NCBI GenBank assembly: GCA_000469685.2
Contig: LS997566.1
Span: 138,501 to 202,500 of the forward strand
DNA from: Haemonchus contortus
Lineage: Eukaryota; Nematoda; Chromadorea; Rhabditida; Trichostrongylidae
DNA: 64,000 bases
Direction of reading: 5' to 3'
Shown: positions 1 through 10,544 of the stretch, piece after piece
How positions within the stretch are numbered: the stretch's first letter is position 1
Layout: each line of letters begins with the position of its first letter
Notes under the pieces: model-generated
The model's database searches: none
What the model saw: the letters and a program-made list of their open reading frames with translations, nothing else
What the model was told of the DNA's origin: nothing
Made by a program: the position numbers and the translations under genes

Positions 1-540
1 AGGAGTTATGAACTTGCGGCCACAAATCTCTAACGCGCACGCCGCGCTCCCTGTGAATGGAGTCCGGTCCTACCACCTACCATAGGTGTTCCCATCCTGT
101 CCCCCTTACTCCTACCAATTTTGAACGCTTTGGGTCCACTGGAGCAGGAGTTATTAACTTGCGACCTTGAATTTCTATCGCACACAACCTGCTCCCTGTG
201 CTTGGAGTCTGCTCCTACCACCTACCATAGGTGTTCCCATCCTGTCCCCCTTACTCCTACCAATTTTGAACGCTTTGGGTCCACTGGAGCAGGAGTTATG
301 AACTTGCGGCCACAAATCTCTAACGCGCACGCCGCGCTCCCTGTGAATGGAGTCCGGTCCTGCCACCTACCATAGGCGTTCCCATCCTGTCCCCCTTACT
401 CATACCAAATTTGAACGCTTTAAGTCCACGGGGACAGGAGTTATGAATTTCCGGTCAGACACACACACCGACACACACACAAACAAACAAACACACACAC
501 ACACACAAACACACCGACACACCAACAGACACACTTAGCG
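1..540 (+). repeat. 145-bp minisatellite ending in a CA/GACA tract
   Basis: Three tandem units begin near 1, 146 and 291, each with AGGAGTTAT, a CCACCTACCATAGG block and TTTGAACGCTTTG. A fourth, partial unit starts near 436 and passes into a (CACA/GACA)n tract at 457-535. An A/T-rich stretch with AAGTAGGAT follows at 540-560. Short open frames here are by-products of the repetition. The same unit recurs, more diverged, at 1560-2240 and 58900-59400. The array is cut by the left window edge. Confidence 0.85.
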
Positions 541-870
541 AATTATATTAAGTAGGATATATATATACCAGTTTTGCTACGCACACTAATGCGTGCACCA
601 TATGCCCACTACAGCTTACCTACGACTTGTTAGAGGACCAATATGAACAGTTATGTGGGTGTTGTTCTCCTAACACCAATAGGTTGTCGTGAAATCGTTT
701 CCATTCTGACCTTCTCGAGTTCCTAGGTGTTTGATTGTCCTGAGGCGAGTTGTGATTTTTAGTCTGTGACGTCATAAATAGTCTGGATATTAATCAACGG
801 ACCAATATAAAGAGCATTGACGTCGTCTTTCCATTTCATAACTGTTTTCTCACCGCGCTCATTTGACATT
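541..870. other. No gene seen
   Basis: A/T-rich non-coding sequence between two repeats. I see no exon, RNA gene or recognisable element in it. Confidence 0.5.
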
Positions 871-884
871 CACACTCTTCGTCG

Positions 885-1060
885 TGCCCACGTGACTTTC
901 CAAAGGACCCACAAACGGGCACGCAAAAAGACACACAAAATTACCGTTTTAACTATAGAGACAGTCGGACCGCCCGGCTAACACCGGGCTTCCCTCCTTC
1001 TTACGATAGAGTTGTGATAGACGGCAAACAGTACTCTCCTTCTTTGGAACGAATGATACT
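885..1060 (+). repeat. Dispersed repeat with GGACCGCCC and a GC hairpin
   Basis: The sequence runs through ACGCAAAAAGACACAC, ATAGAGACAGTCGGACCGCCC and a hairpin (GCCCGG, TAACA, CCGGGC), then CTTCCCTCCTTC. Related copies are at 43596-43695 (reverse), 58095-58160 and 58290-58385; a piece is at 40430-40459 (reverse). This copy shows the uninterrupted site into which the RTE-type element at 40460-43595 inserted. Confidence 0.7.
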
Positions 1061-1189
1061 TTTTGGAAGTAGGGCTGCAAAAGATATTCAAAATGTGCCG
1101 ATGCCTATGCCTTTAATTAGAATCTGTCTGTCTCGATCTGTCGCTGTTGATTTTAAAAATAATGACCCATTAAGATTTAACTGGGAGTG

Positions 1190-1560
1190 CATTCAAAGCC
1201 TTGAATGGTCCTCATAAATGTTGTCGAGCCATAATATTGCCATTATCAAATGTCTCCATGAATGTAGCTCCTTTTCTCTACAGATACATTAAATGAGAAT
1301 CCAAGATTGTTAGCGGTCGGATAAGTTCTGCCATGAATGATATCAAAGCAGAGAGAAACCTCGATCCCTCATTGAATCACAAACTTCGTTGGGTAGCGGT
1401 CGTAAGCAAGAAGTGAACCAAATTCCATAATCGGTCCCTATCTCTGCACTTACCCTTCTTGTCGAACGAAACATATCAAAGAATAAATGCTAGATCGTGA
1501 ATAACAAAGGCGCTAGGATTCGATTGGTGATTGGATCTTGTTCTCTAAGGCCTCTTCTAT
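1190..1560 (+). repeat. Dispersed repeat, paralogous to 59505-59750 and 58680-58800
   Basis: Blocks such as TCTCCTT/CTCTAC, GAGAATCC.AGATT.TTAGCG and AATGATATC recur in the same orientation near 59.5 kb. The part from about 1430 recurs near 58.7 kb. The order of blocks differs between the two loci, so the family is mosaic. No long open frame. Confidence 0.6.
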
Positions 1561-2490
1561 CGTCAGTGCTCCTATCATCCCCCCTCTACTCCTACTGATT
1601 TTGCTCTCCAAGTCCACGGGATCAGGAATAATGGATTTTCGCTCACGCATTTATTTCGCACAAATCCCGCCTTCAGTGGGCGGGGTCCGATCCTCCCACC
1701 TACCATAAGTGGTCCCATCCTGTCGCCTATTCCCTGCAAAGTTTGAACGCCCTAGGGCCAAGTTAAAAATTTTGGCACAAACCCCGCCCCCTGTGGCCCG
1801 ATCCTGCCACTCACCATTAGTGTTCCCACCCTGCCTCGGGTACTTCCTAATAAATTTCAACTCTCTAGGTTCACAGGGACACGGGTTATGATTTTCCCGT
1901 GAAACATTTATTTCACACAACCCGCCCCTTGTGGGCGGGGTCCGCTCCTGCCACCCACCATATGTGTTCCCATTCTGCCGCCTGTGCTCCTATCAAATTC
2001 GAACGTACTAGGTCCACGGGGACAGGACTTATGAATTTTCGTACAAACAGACAGACGGACGGACCGACAGACAGACGCGACCTACATGCCTGATAAATTT
2101 GAACGACCCAGGTCCAATTTGACTGTTTTTGAGGAAACCCGGCCGCCACTGGGCGGAGTCCACACCTGTCACCTACCAATAGTTTTCCCATCTTGCCACC
2201 TACATCTCTGCCAAATTTGAATACTCTTGGCTCAGGAGCAAAGGCTTACAGATTTCCGGCGAACTACACTATTCGCGCAAGCCCCGCCCCTAGTTGGCGG
2301 AGCCCAGCTTGATCACGTGTACTCAAGGAGTTTGGCTCATTTTCCCCTTGTTCATCCCCAGACCCCACTTGTTCCAACCTGTCTGAGCAGTTCCACATGT
2401 TTCGACGCCCTAGATACAGTGATAGTGATAAGATACATACAAACATACAAGCATACAGAAAAACGGACATTTGTGGTTTATATATAGCAA
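1560..2490 (+). repeat. Diverged 145-bp minisatellite array with GACAGACA tract
   Basis: About six degenerate units of the 1-540 family follow one another, recognisable by GGGCGGGGTCCG, CCACCTACCATA, CCCATCCTG and AATTTGAACG. A GACAGACGGACGGACC tract lies near 2045-2080. The array ends at about 2480 in TTATATATAGCAAGGATT, matching TTATATATAGTAGGAT at the end of the 59.4-kb copy. Confidence 0.75.
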
Positions 2491-2509
2491 GGATTGTACA
2501 TTGACCTGC

Positions 2510-2645
2510 CACGGCAACTCATTGAATAGGCCACATACGCATTCAGGACGCCACTACGATTCTGAATGAAAGTCGAATGCGTGAGCGCATCCTTCAGACG
2601 GGATCAGACGGAACTGATTTGCAATCGAGAAATTCATCCTTTGTT
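2510..2645 (+). repeat. 3' part of a tRNA-derived SINE
   Basis: The diagnostic body (GGCCACATACGCATTCA, CCACTACGATTCTGAATG, GCGCATCC.TCAGACGGGAT, AAATTCATCCTTT) is the same as in the fuller minus-strand copies at 33475-33755, 32268-32525 and 48655-48935. The tRNA-like head is missing here, so the copy is 5'-truncated. Confidence 0.75.
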
Positions 2646-2855
2646 CTTTTTATCCATGTGCCAATGGGCTATTGAATAATATCATAATAATAATAATACC
2701 ATTCGAATTGATCAGTAATTCTTCTTCGTACCTGACCGGCTTAGACTGAAATACCCCTTTTTTTTGACTTCTGAGCTATAGAAAAATTATTCAAATTCAA
2801 TGCTATATAATGTTGAATGCTGCTCAACCTAAGTACTGCTTGTTTGATTTTTCAG

Positions 2856-3779
2856 AATGGCAGGCGGAATCGAAGCCCCGAAGGCAATGATGTAATGTCC
2901 AATGAAGGCTCGATTCTAGCAGGAAATATGTCGCCGGATTTCCTGAAAGAACTATCCGAATATCTCTACGAGATAATCATTGGCAAGTACGAAGTACGAC
3001 AGCAACAGCATAATCAAGGAAAAGGAGCTTCTAGCCCATCGAACAACGAAGTAGTGCTCGACTACGAGGAGGAGACGAGAGCCATAGACGCCCGTATTGG
3101 CGATCTAAATCTGTTGGCAGCTAACGAGTTACAATTTCCGTCACGGTCTCAACCAAGTGCAGCTCTGAGAACACAATCCAGGTCACCGCAGGCAGCACAA
3201 CGTGATCAACAAAGACCCGCTTCACGGACACTTCCTAGGATTGCCCAACAAAGATCGGTGCCACTGAGCCACCCGAGAACACAAATACTTTTCATGGCTC
3301 AGCCAGTACCTACTCAATCAGAAGCAGTGCAGATACCGTCGCAGACTTTACTACGTGAAGGTAGGATAAGAACGGCTACTGAGCTAGCACAAGAGAGGCG
3401 ATTACCGATGCCACTTTCCCCAGAGCAAAAGAGATTGTCACAGCCTCCAGAAGGGACGCGGACGTTTCCGCGGATAAATTCTGAGGCTGCGTTCTCGTCA
3501 TTTCCAAGACATTGGCTTATGCGACCAAGGCCGGAACAGGCTACGCAGCTCGTGGTACAGAGAAGAACAACATGGACGCCGCTCAGTGCGCACACACCTC
3601 TCCTTACGGCCACGACTACATCACCGAATGCCTCGATGATGCCGCAGAACGAAATGCCTGCAGTACCCAGCGCCACTACAACCAACCGAAGACGAAGTGC
3701 CCGGAGAGGGATCAGCCGGCGAAGATCGATGCGAAGAACGTACCCAAAAACTCGAGGCGAAAATAGGGTACGACGGTGA
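2856..3779 (+). CDS. Terminal exon of an unrecognised host gene, basic low-complexity C-terminus
   Basis: An acceptor (TTTGATTTTTCAG, AG at 2854-2855) opens an exon that stays in frame for 307 codons to a TAA. The N-terminal part is acidic and helical in character (SPDFLKELSEYLYEIIIGKYE, then DYEEETRAIDARIGDLNLL). It is followed by a long Gln/Arg/Ser/Pro-rich stretch with many RSPQ/RPASRT-like peptides and an Arg-rich tail (RRRSARRGISRRRSMRR). An AATAAA signal lies about 60 bases after the stop. An ATG at 2817 is in frame but upstream of the acceptor, so I place it in the intron. No family was recognised; a nuclear or secreted basic protein would both fit. Upstream exons were not found in the window. 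Confidence 0.6.
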   Translation, partial: NGRRNRSPEGNDVMSNEGSILAGNMSPDFLKELSEYLYEIIIGKYEVRQQQHNQGKGASSPSNNEVVLDYEEETRAIDARIGDLNLLAANELQFPSRSQPSAALRTQSRSPQAAQRDQQRPASRTLPRIAQQRSVPLSHPRTQILFMAQPVPTQSEAVQIPSQTLLREGRIRTATELAQERRLPMPLSPEQKRLSQPPEGTRTFPRINSEAAFSSFPRHWLMRPRPEQATQLVVQRRTTWTPLSAHTPLLTATTTSPNASMMPQNEMPAVPSATTTNRRRSARRGISRRRSMRRTYPKTRGENRVRR

Positions 3780-3841
3780 TAACGATTCCCTGATCGAAAA
3801 TGATGACAACTTCCCCAGGAATCTTCATGTACATAGCTGTT

Positions 3842-3847
3842 AATAAA
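3842..3847 (+). promoter_or_regulatory. Poly(A) signal AATAAA
   Basis: Canonical hexamer 62 bases after the stop codon at 3779. It supports the exon above as a true 3' end of a gene. Confidence 0.6.
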
Positions 3848-3849
3848 TG

Positions 3850-6080
3850 TATTGTCTTTCTTTTATTACTTTTCCTGAGTCCTTCGTGTGGTATAGAGTT
3901 AAAGGAAACTGGAAACATGCTGAGGGGTTGAATAAAATTGGCCTCAACACGAGTAAGCGCTCTGTTCGGGATTCGAAGCATAAAGCGTGTGAAGCACAAA
4001 CAAATAAGTCATCAAGAGGAATGAACATTATATGAGTGGAACGACACCTATAAAAAAATTGTTGCTGGAGCTCGGACGTGGATGTATGAGAGTTTGGGTG
4101 CTCGAATGGAAGCAAACAGAAGTGTTCAGTGTTCACTGTTATGTAATTTTTCGTTGTGCGCTATAAGTAGAACATGCACTACTGTCTCTATTTGAATACA
4201 TGGGCACGACCAGTGGATGTATCGTACGAATTGTATTAATTATAATTGTAAGATTAGGTTCAAGTTAACCTGGAGAATCTTGCTAAGTCTCTGCTTCATC
4301 CAGCTTAACCTCGAGTATGTGCTTTTCCAATACTCTTGACTTCTGCAATTATTCCTGTTTAGAGTCTGGCTTCTACTCTTATTGCTTTTGATGCCATTGA
4401 TTTCTATGATCATTTGTGAGTTTTCGATTCCGATGTCTCAGTAGACGCTAGGTTTTCATCAAGTGCGTAAACTCGGTTGATCATCAATTACAGCATGAGA
4501 ATTCCTACATCGTGATTTGATCCTTTGTTCCCTGTATGAAAGGTTACAAAGTCTGCACTGCTCGATACTTGTATATAATGATATTGAACCAAACTTGGCG
4601 TGAAGAGCCTCTTCAGCAACTTACATTATGGAAACGAATAAGAAGCGTGTAATAATAAGACAAGTGTGTGCTCCCATGTATCGCAGTACCATCAGAGCTA
4701 ACGAATCAGAAGTCAGCTTAATCTGTCTGTTGGGTCCACCATAAGATAAAATTATTGATCTTGTACTGACTCAGTCAGATTAGGAATGGGTTCCTATGTA
4801 GTTGTGATTTTGGGCACCTTCACCAGGTTATATAGCGTTGGCAATGTTGGAGCTGTAAAGATAATGGTTCTGCCATCTCAGGAAAACTCCGTCGTTTCGC
4901 TATCACAGTGCAGAACAATGCAAGGAAGGCGAAGAAAGCGTGAGAATTGTTGGGTGTGCTCATCATTCGAGGGTGCCATTCATCTCGTTCTGTGAATAGT
5001 GCGTTACTAACAAGGCCGGCGTAACCCGGCAGCTTTGAGTGTCTGAGTCGGCAAAATCAGTTTCGAGACCCTTATCACTTCCTGTCTGACCCCTTTTTTC
5101 GACCAGACAACGGTCCACGTAATAATCTTGTGGGCCACTGATTCGTTTCAGTGGAAATTGTTAAGAACGACTTCCATCGTAAACTGTGATTTCAAGGAAT
5201 GAATGATACAATGCTACATCCCTTGATCTATCGCCTCAAAGTGGGAGCTGTGCCTTTTGCTTTCAAGTTGGTCGCTCATAGGTTCACTTCCTTAGCCCCT
5301 CAAGATTTCTGGTTCGTTTTGTTGTATTCTATGTTGTATGTACAATTGACTTAGCGTGCAATACTCCTCTTCAATCATGGTCAACCGACGATTCGCAACG
5401 GATTAATCCTTTTGCAGCAAATTAATCGTCGCTTTGCCACAAATTCAGCTGAAATACTTCAATCAAGCTGAAAGTGAGATCGCCGGAAAGCGCCGCTCGT
5501 AATGAATCCAGATATTCAATGATTTTTCTTCTCAAATTTTTTTGCCCTTCTTCCCGGGGAAAACGTAAATTAAGTCCCTCAGCACTTATGGTGTTATTGT
5601 GGATATGACAGCATCGTAAGCCCACCAATTCAATCAAAAATTTCGTTCTGTTTTTAAAAGACAAAAATCGTGCTATAATCGAGGAGAGCACGGAATCTTT
5701 GTCGTTCTTACATCATTTACGAAATGATTTGAACACTTTTAGCAGGGAGCAGTGGTTCGAACTACTGTTTTTCAAACATTTCCCTTTTCCACCAGCCACG
5801 TGACTTCTATGAAAGCAGATTGATAGCTTCGCTTATTGGGAATTCAGATAGATAATGAATAGTCGGGCTCTAGAAATTTTTGGCTTTAATACCACGGAAG
5901 TCTCAGTTTGGATCTTAATATACCCTCTTCAGATACCCAACATTTTACTTGGGGACTTAACAGTTTTGTGAACTTCCTCCTTCAAATAAAAACTTATTTT
6001 CAATTTGCATCATGTATGACACTACATTGGAGGAGAGCGGAGAATTCCAATCATTTTGAAACGTTTCGTGACAGATTTTG
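3850..6080. other. No supported gene
   Basis: Only short chance frames are seen. There is no convincing splice-bounded exon and no recognisable element. A GC-rich spot near 5010-5040 (GGCCGGCGTAACCCGGC) faintly recalls the hairpin of the 885-1060 repeat. Confidence 0.45.
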
Positions 6081-6084
6081 AACA

Positions 6085-6406
6085 ATCTCACCAAGGAAGA
6101 ATCCCAAGTCGAGACGTGTTTTTGGATGCTGAGTTCAAATCTGCTTTCCAAATCTGCCAAGCGATTCTCTTAACGGAGTTATGAGGGTGGCTTCGGGGAG
6201 CTTAACATGCGAAAACTTAAATTACATGGATGTGCATCGAATCTAAACGGCGGCTTGGTGTAGTGGTAAGCGTGAGGCTTCATGGGTGAGAGGCTAAGGT
6301 TCGGGTTTTGTGGGGGACGGGATTTTTGCATTATATAGAATTTTTCCCTTAAGGACTAGAAAATACTCTCAAAATGATTTTGTCACGTTATATGACCTTT
6401 TAATGC
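6085..6406 (+). repeat. Left arm of a large inverted repeat
   Basis: Reverse-complementary to 7108-7475, with a spacer of about 700 bases. Matching landmarks are GCATTAA/TTAATGC at the inner end, the tRNA-like head, AATTACATGGATGTGCATC and AGCAGATTTGAACTCAGCATCC at the outer end. The right arm carries small insertions near 7400-7430. Either a foldback element or two SINE-type insertions in opposite orientation. Confidence 0.75.
6250..6320 (+). repeat. tRNA-like SINE head
   Basis: GGCTTGGTGTAGTGGTAAGC fits an A box and GGTTCGGGTTTTG resembles a B box, about 45 bases apart. It cannot fold as a proper tRNA, so I read it as the pol III head of a SINE rather than a tRNA gene. The mirror copy is at 7190-7263 on the other strand. 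Confidence 0.5.
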
Positions 6407-7107
6407 ATTTGCTGGTGTTTATTCATGTAAGGTAATACTGCAGTTTTACTAGCATGCCCATGCATCTATATTCACAGTAGGATAACTTTCGCCTTCCTAT
6501 GAACAAATGTGATGCTCTAGCACGAAATGCTTGAAACAAAAAAGCTTCTCACAATGGGAGCAGAGGATGAAAAAAGAACTCGTCACAGCCCATTGCTGCA
6601 CACTTACCAACCCCCCAGATCAGAAGGAAAACAGAATTGTGTAGGCGCCCCAAAATCCCGGGTGAGCACTCAAGTAGCCGGCGGCATACCATGAATACAA
6701 GAAAAATTTCATAAATCTAGCCGCACAGAGCCGAACGTAGACAAGCGATAGCAAACAAAGAATAGGCTCGTGTGTACACGCAAAAGTTGGGATCATGAGC
6801 TACTTCATGTGAGGTGGTGCGTTTAACCATAATTTTTAAAGGGAATAAGAAGTAACCTTCTATTAGCTGTATTATACTCGTGTTAGCCTCTGGCAGGTGT
6901 CATTCTCCTTTCTGGTCGTCGAGTCCACTATCAACAGTGCCGGGGTTGGTGAGTCCGGAGCTGCTACACACCATCGCACTAAATCTCGCACCAACACCCC
7001 CTATAGCATCATCATATGTATTTTACTTGCCGGGACCTACAAATTTTGCGCACAGAGGAATATCCCACTCGGTAACAGGTAGGTGGGTAGGAGAAGGTAT
7101 CATCAAG

Positions 7108-7475
7108 GCATTAAGAGGTCATATAACGTGATAAAATCATCATGAGAGTATTTTCTAGTCTCTAAGGGAAAAATTCTATATAATGCGAAAATTTCGTCCC
7201 CACAAAACCCGAACCCTAGCCTCTCGCCCATGAAGCATCACGCTTACCACTACACCAAGCCGCCGTTGAGATTTGATGCACATCCAGGTAATTTAAGTTT
7301 TCGCATGTTAAGCTCCCTGCAGCCACCCTCATAACTCCATTCAGAGAAACACTTGGCAGATTTGGAAAGCAGATTTGAACTTAGCATCCGAAAACACGTC
7401 CAGCAGTGTAGGTCTCATTTCAAATGGCCACTTCGACTTGGGATCCTTTCCTGGTCAGGTGATAACCGTGGTGAA
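7108..7475 (-). repeat. Right arm of the large inverted repeat
   Basis: Reverse complement of 6085-6406, including a second tRNA-like head (7190-7263, minus strand). The sequence between the arms (6407-7107) shows no gene. Confidence 0.75.
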
Positions 7476-7534
7476 TTCCAAACTCATTCTCCGAGGGTAC
7501 AGAGTTATTGTTCCCATCGAGTCGCAATTCAAAC

Positions 7535-7605
7535 AATATATATGTGTATATGTGTATATAGGAATATATGTCTATATATGTATATATGTATATATATGTA
7601 TGTTC
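7535..7605. repeat. TATATG microsatellite
   Basis: A run of (TATATG/TATA)n just outside the right arm of the inverted repeat. Frames through it encode only Tyr/Ile/Cys/Met runs and are not genes. Confidence 0.85.
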
Positions 7606-8224
7606 GATTGCCTGATGGTTAATAGTGGAGCTAGTCATTTGACACCTCGTTGTCGATCTTTTTAGGACCTATTGGGTATACAATGCCAATTTTCTTGAGC
7701 CACATGAGTGTATGCAACTCAAAGATCTATTGTATTGTGGTCATATTCGGTTATCGTATACATTCAGTAGCAAAGTTGAAAGAACTGGAAGCGTTTTAGC
7801 GGCTGATAGTAGTGAAAGGCATTTTCCTATATGACACTGACCCTTGAAACTGTAAGGTCGTCGATAATGTTAGAATTAAAAAGGAAAAAAAGTAAAAAAA
7901 GCGAAGTGAAAGTAATTGGCCCATTCCGTAATAAAATATAACTGTATTCGTGTTTTGATTACAATGCGAGTTTTTGATGAGACTAGTGAGTAAATCATGT
8001 CGTAACATGTCCTTACACGTAAGAAGTCGATAGATAATCTCCTACTGATACCGCGGCCAGCCTAATAGCTGTGAGGTTGGAAGATATGTCGTGCAACACT
8101 GAACATGTTCCTCGGGGGAAAACCAGAGCCCTTTTCAAATGTTTTCGCGCCTGATTCCTATAGAGGGTTTGTGAAGGATTTGGAGAATAAATACAAAAGA
8201 GCGCGTGAAAAGGACCTTTATGAA
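7606..8224. other. No supported gene
   Basis: A/T-rich sequence with chance frames on the minus strand only. Nothing recognisable. Confidence 0.45.
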
Positions 8225-8720
8225 CTAACTCTGACCATGAACTATGCCTGACTGAAGAAACGAACAGGATCCACGTGGCTGAGTCTCTTCTGCTTCGACC
8301 CCATTGGAAGGACTTACGTGACATAGTGAGCGTAGATGAGAACTGTATGCTCTACGTGAACAATACACGTGAGCGCCACTGGGTTGCGAGAGGAGAAAGA
8401 CCACCTACGGAGCCTGAATCAGACCTTCAAGCGAAGATGGTTTTATTGTTTTGCTGGTGGGAGTGCGGTAGAATGGCCTAGTGGAAGCTGCTAGACAGTG
8501 GCGCTACGGTGATGGCCCACAGTCTACGCTAACCAGCTGCGAAAAGTGGCGTGATGCAAGAGCTATGGCCGAAAAGGCCCAATGTCATCCTACCTCACGA
8601 TAACGCACACCTGGATGTGGCCAACGAAACGCGTCAAAAAGTTATGAAACTCGATTAGGGAGTACTGTTGCCACCGGAATTTTGGAGGAGAGGGATCGCG
8701 AAGCTGCTCGAAAGATGTCA
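8225..8720 (+). pseudogene. Degenerate mariner transposase fragment
   Basis: The frame at 8275-8481 gives WKDLRDIVSVDENCMLYVNN and then HWVARGERP.., which aligns with the mariner stretch around the first catalytic Asp (VTGDEKWVLYDN..RKRQWV). A further frame gives VILPHDNAHLDVANETRQKV near 8584-8650, the HDNARPH block with the second catalytic Asp. Stops and frame changes separate the blocks and no terminal repeats are visible, so this is an old, inactive piece of a Tc1/mariner element. Confidence 0.75.
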
Positions 8721-8867
8721 CATGTCCTAGATATTAATGGGGTTAGATTGAAGGTTTCATTCAACAAAGAAATATTAAATTCAAAAATTCGCCCAAAGGG
8801 TTGCAGAACTTATCTTCCAACCTAATATGAAACGGTTGATTAAAATAGTCTCAAGCCGAGCCGACTA

Positions 8868-8935
8868 ATGGCGCAGAGGGAAAGCATGCGTCTCATGTTT
8901 GCACCCGACCTAGGTTTCGTAGAAGCCGCGAATCC
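8868..8935 (+). repeat. tRNA-Met-like SINE head or tRNA pseudogene
   Basis: ATGGCGCAGAGGGAAAGCATGC looks like an A box and D arm, TCTCATG like an elongator-Met anticodon loop, and AGGTTTCGTAG like a weak B box. Acceptor and T stems do not pair well, so I do not call a functional tRNA. Confidence 0.35.
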
Positions 8936-9899
8936 CAGTTGTGCACAGCGCTTGCAAACGCTGATACAATATTGTGGGCATACAATGTGCGGTCCTCTGT
9001 GCTAATTCGGCTTGGTCCTCGAGTCAGTGCCATCCAATTTCCCTCAAATGGGAAACTGGGTTGTAAATCAAGATAGCGGTTTTGAAGTAGCAAAAAATTC
9101 AAGTTGCACGCGATTCAAGGTAATACAAGAAAACTTGGTGTACATTGTAGAAAAGTGTATCTTATAACGTGGTCGTTTCATTTTGCCAATTGCATACCAC
9201 TATACGTCAGCAAGCGTGCTTTTGAATGGACTCAGCAATAGCAAAGGCGATGAGCCAATAGAGATCGATTTCGAGGGGGCCATCGGCTCAACGTTCGGTC
9301 AGAAGGACATTCACTCATCAATCTATTATCAGAATATCAGATCCCATAATGAAAGCCTCTGAGTAAATGCAAAACTACTCGTTCTCCGGAGAGTGCACTT
9401 TTAAAAAAATCAGCAGATTCTTGAAAAATTGATAAGTGAAATCACTGTTTCCAGTTGAAACTCAAACTTGAATTCTATGGTTACAGATATCAAGCCGAAC
9501 ACGATTCCAAGCGTTCCTCGAATATAACTCCGAATATGATTTTCAAAGACCTAAAGCAAAATTTTCTATCAAAGTGGAGTGTTTGCGATGATGTTATATC
9601 TGAAAAAAACACCTCAGGTACTGAACACTCACCTTTGACCTCAATGAAAATGATGGTGAAAAGTTAAAAAAATCAAAAACTTATGACTTGACTGAATTCA
9701 AAGAGGCGAGCCTATCACACGGTTTTCATACAAAGTACGTGGCTGATAGAAGTAGCAAATGTTTGAAAAAACGGTGGCTCGGACCACTGCTTTCAGCTAA
9801 AAGTGTTCAAATCATGTCGTGAATGATGTCAGAATGTCCAGGATTCCATGCTATTCTTCATTGGAGTTTTTGACTAAACTGGAAAATTCGTGATGCTGT
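8936..9899. other. No supported gene
   Basis: No exon, RNA or mobile-element signature seen. Short frames at 9455-9667 lack splice or family support. Confidence 0.4.
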
Positions 9900-9904
9900 C
9901 ATTT

Positions 9905-10520
9905 CCAAAAGTAACACCCTAGGTGCTGAGAAGCTCAATTTCTGTCTTTCGCGGGGTAGAAGGCAAAAAATGAGAAAATCTGAAAACAATTTTGCGGTGA
10001 CTCCCCAAGGCAGTAGACTTTGTCAATCGCCTCATACCATCTATGTGCTCATTTACCCTCACGTGGAGTGGTCTTGCTGTTTCTCCAATATAGTCGCCAC
10101 CATAATCACGGCAAGTAATTTTGTAGGCCACCCCAGACATGTTACAATCACATTCCCTCCCAGCTGGACAATCCACACAGTTAGAGCTTGTACATAAGCG
10201 ATCGTATAGCCTGTGCCGAACCAGGTGCTTCTTTAGATTGAAGGGTGGTACGTTTATAATGGCAACTAAACTTTCCAAACCCGATCTTTTTAGACACTTA
10301 CTAATCAAGGCACTGACCTCATCAGAATTAAATGGTAGTGCAAAAGGAACTTTTCCTTCAATCGAGGTACTACCATCTCGTTTATGGCCAAGCTTGAAGC
10401 GCCTGTACTGGAATATATGCCCTCACTTTAATAAGGTTTATCGATGGCTGCTTCATATTCTGTGCGACACAGGAAGAAGTAGACGTGTGTTTCGGCTTAC
10501 TAAATTCACAATCATGGCAC
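9905..10520 (-). pseudogene. Penelope-like element 3' coding end (RT end plus GIY-YIG domain), truncated
   Basis: The minus-strand frame ending near 9919 reads KCLKRSGLESLVAIINVPPF, a Cys pair (CTSSNCVDCPAG), then VAYKITCRDYGGDYIGETARPL and HVRVNEHIDGMRR. This is the PLE linker and GIY-YIG endonuclease, with the YKITC and YIGET blocks and the catalytic Arg of the RVNEH block. Upstream (10330-10510) the frame is broken. The same protein is encoded in opposite orientation at 10697-11281, and the two copies start back to back around 10530. The 3' untranslated unit of this copy is missing. Confidence 0.8.
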
Positions 10521-10544
10521 ATTAAGTTAACACGGAAAAAACCG

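Noticed and set aside
30..540. Several open frames within the first minisatellite
   Set aside because: They repeat with the 145-bp unit on both strands and have no start, splice or family support.
1560..2240. CRISPR-like array (regular repeats)
   Set aside because: Unit length 145 bp without short conserved repeats and unique spacers, in a clearly eukaryotic context; a minisatellite.
6250..6320. Functional tRNA gene
   Set aside because: A and B boxes are present but the acceptor and T stems do not pair and the copy lies in a repeat arm; the same applies to 8868-8935, 21470-21540, 24058-24150 and 43508-43592.
7353..7665. Frames rich in Tyr/Ile/Cys/Met
   Set aside because: Product of the TATATG microsatellite.
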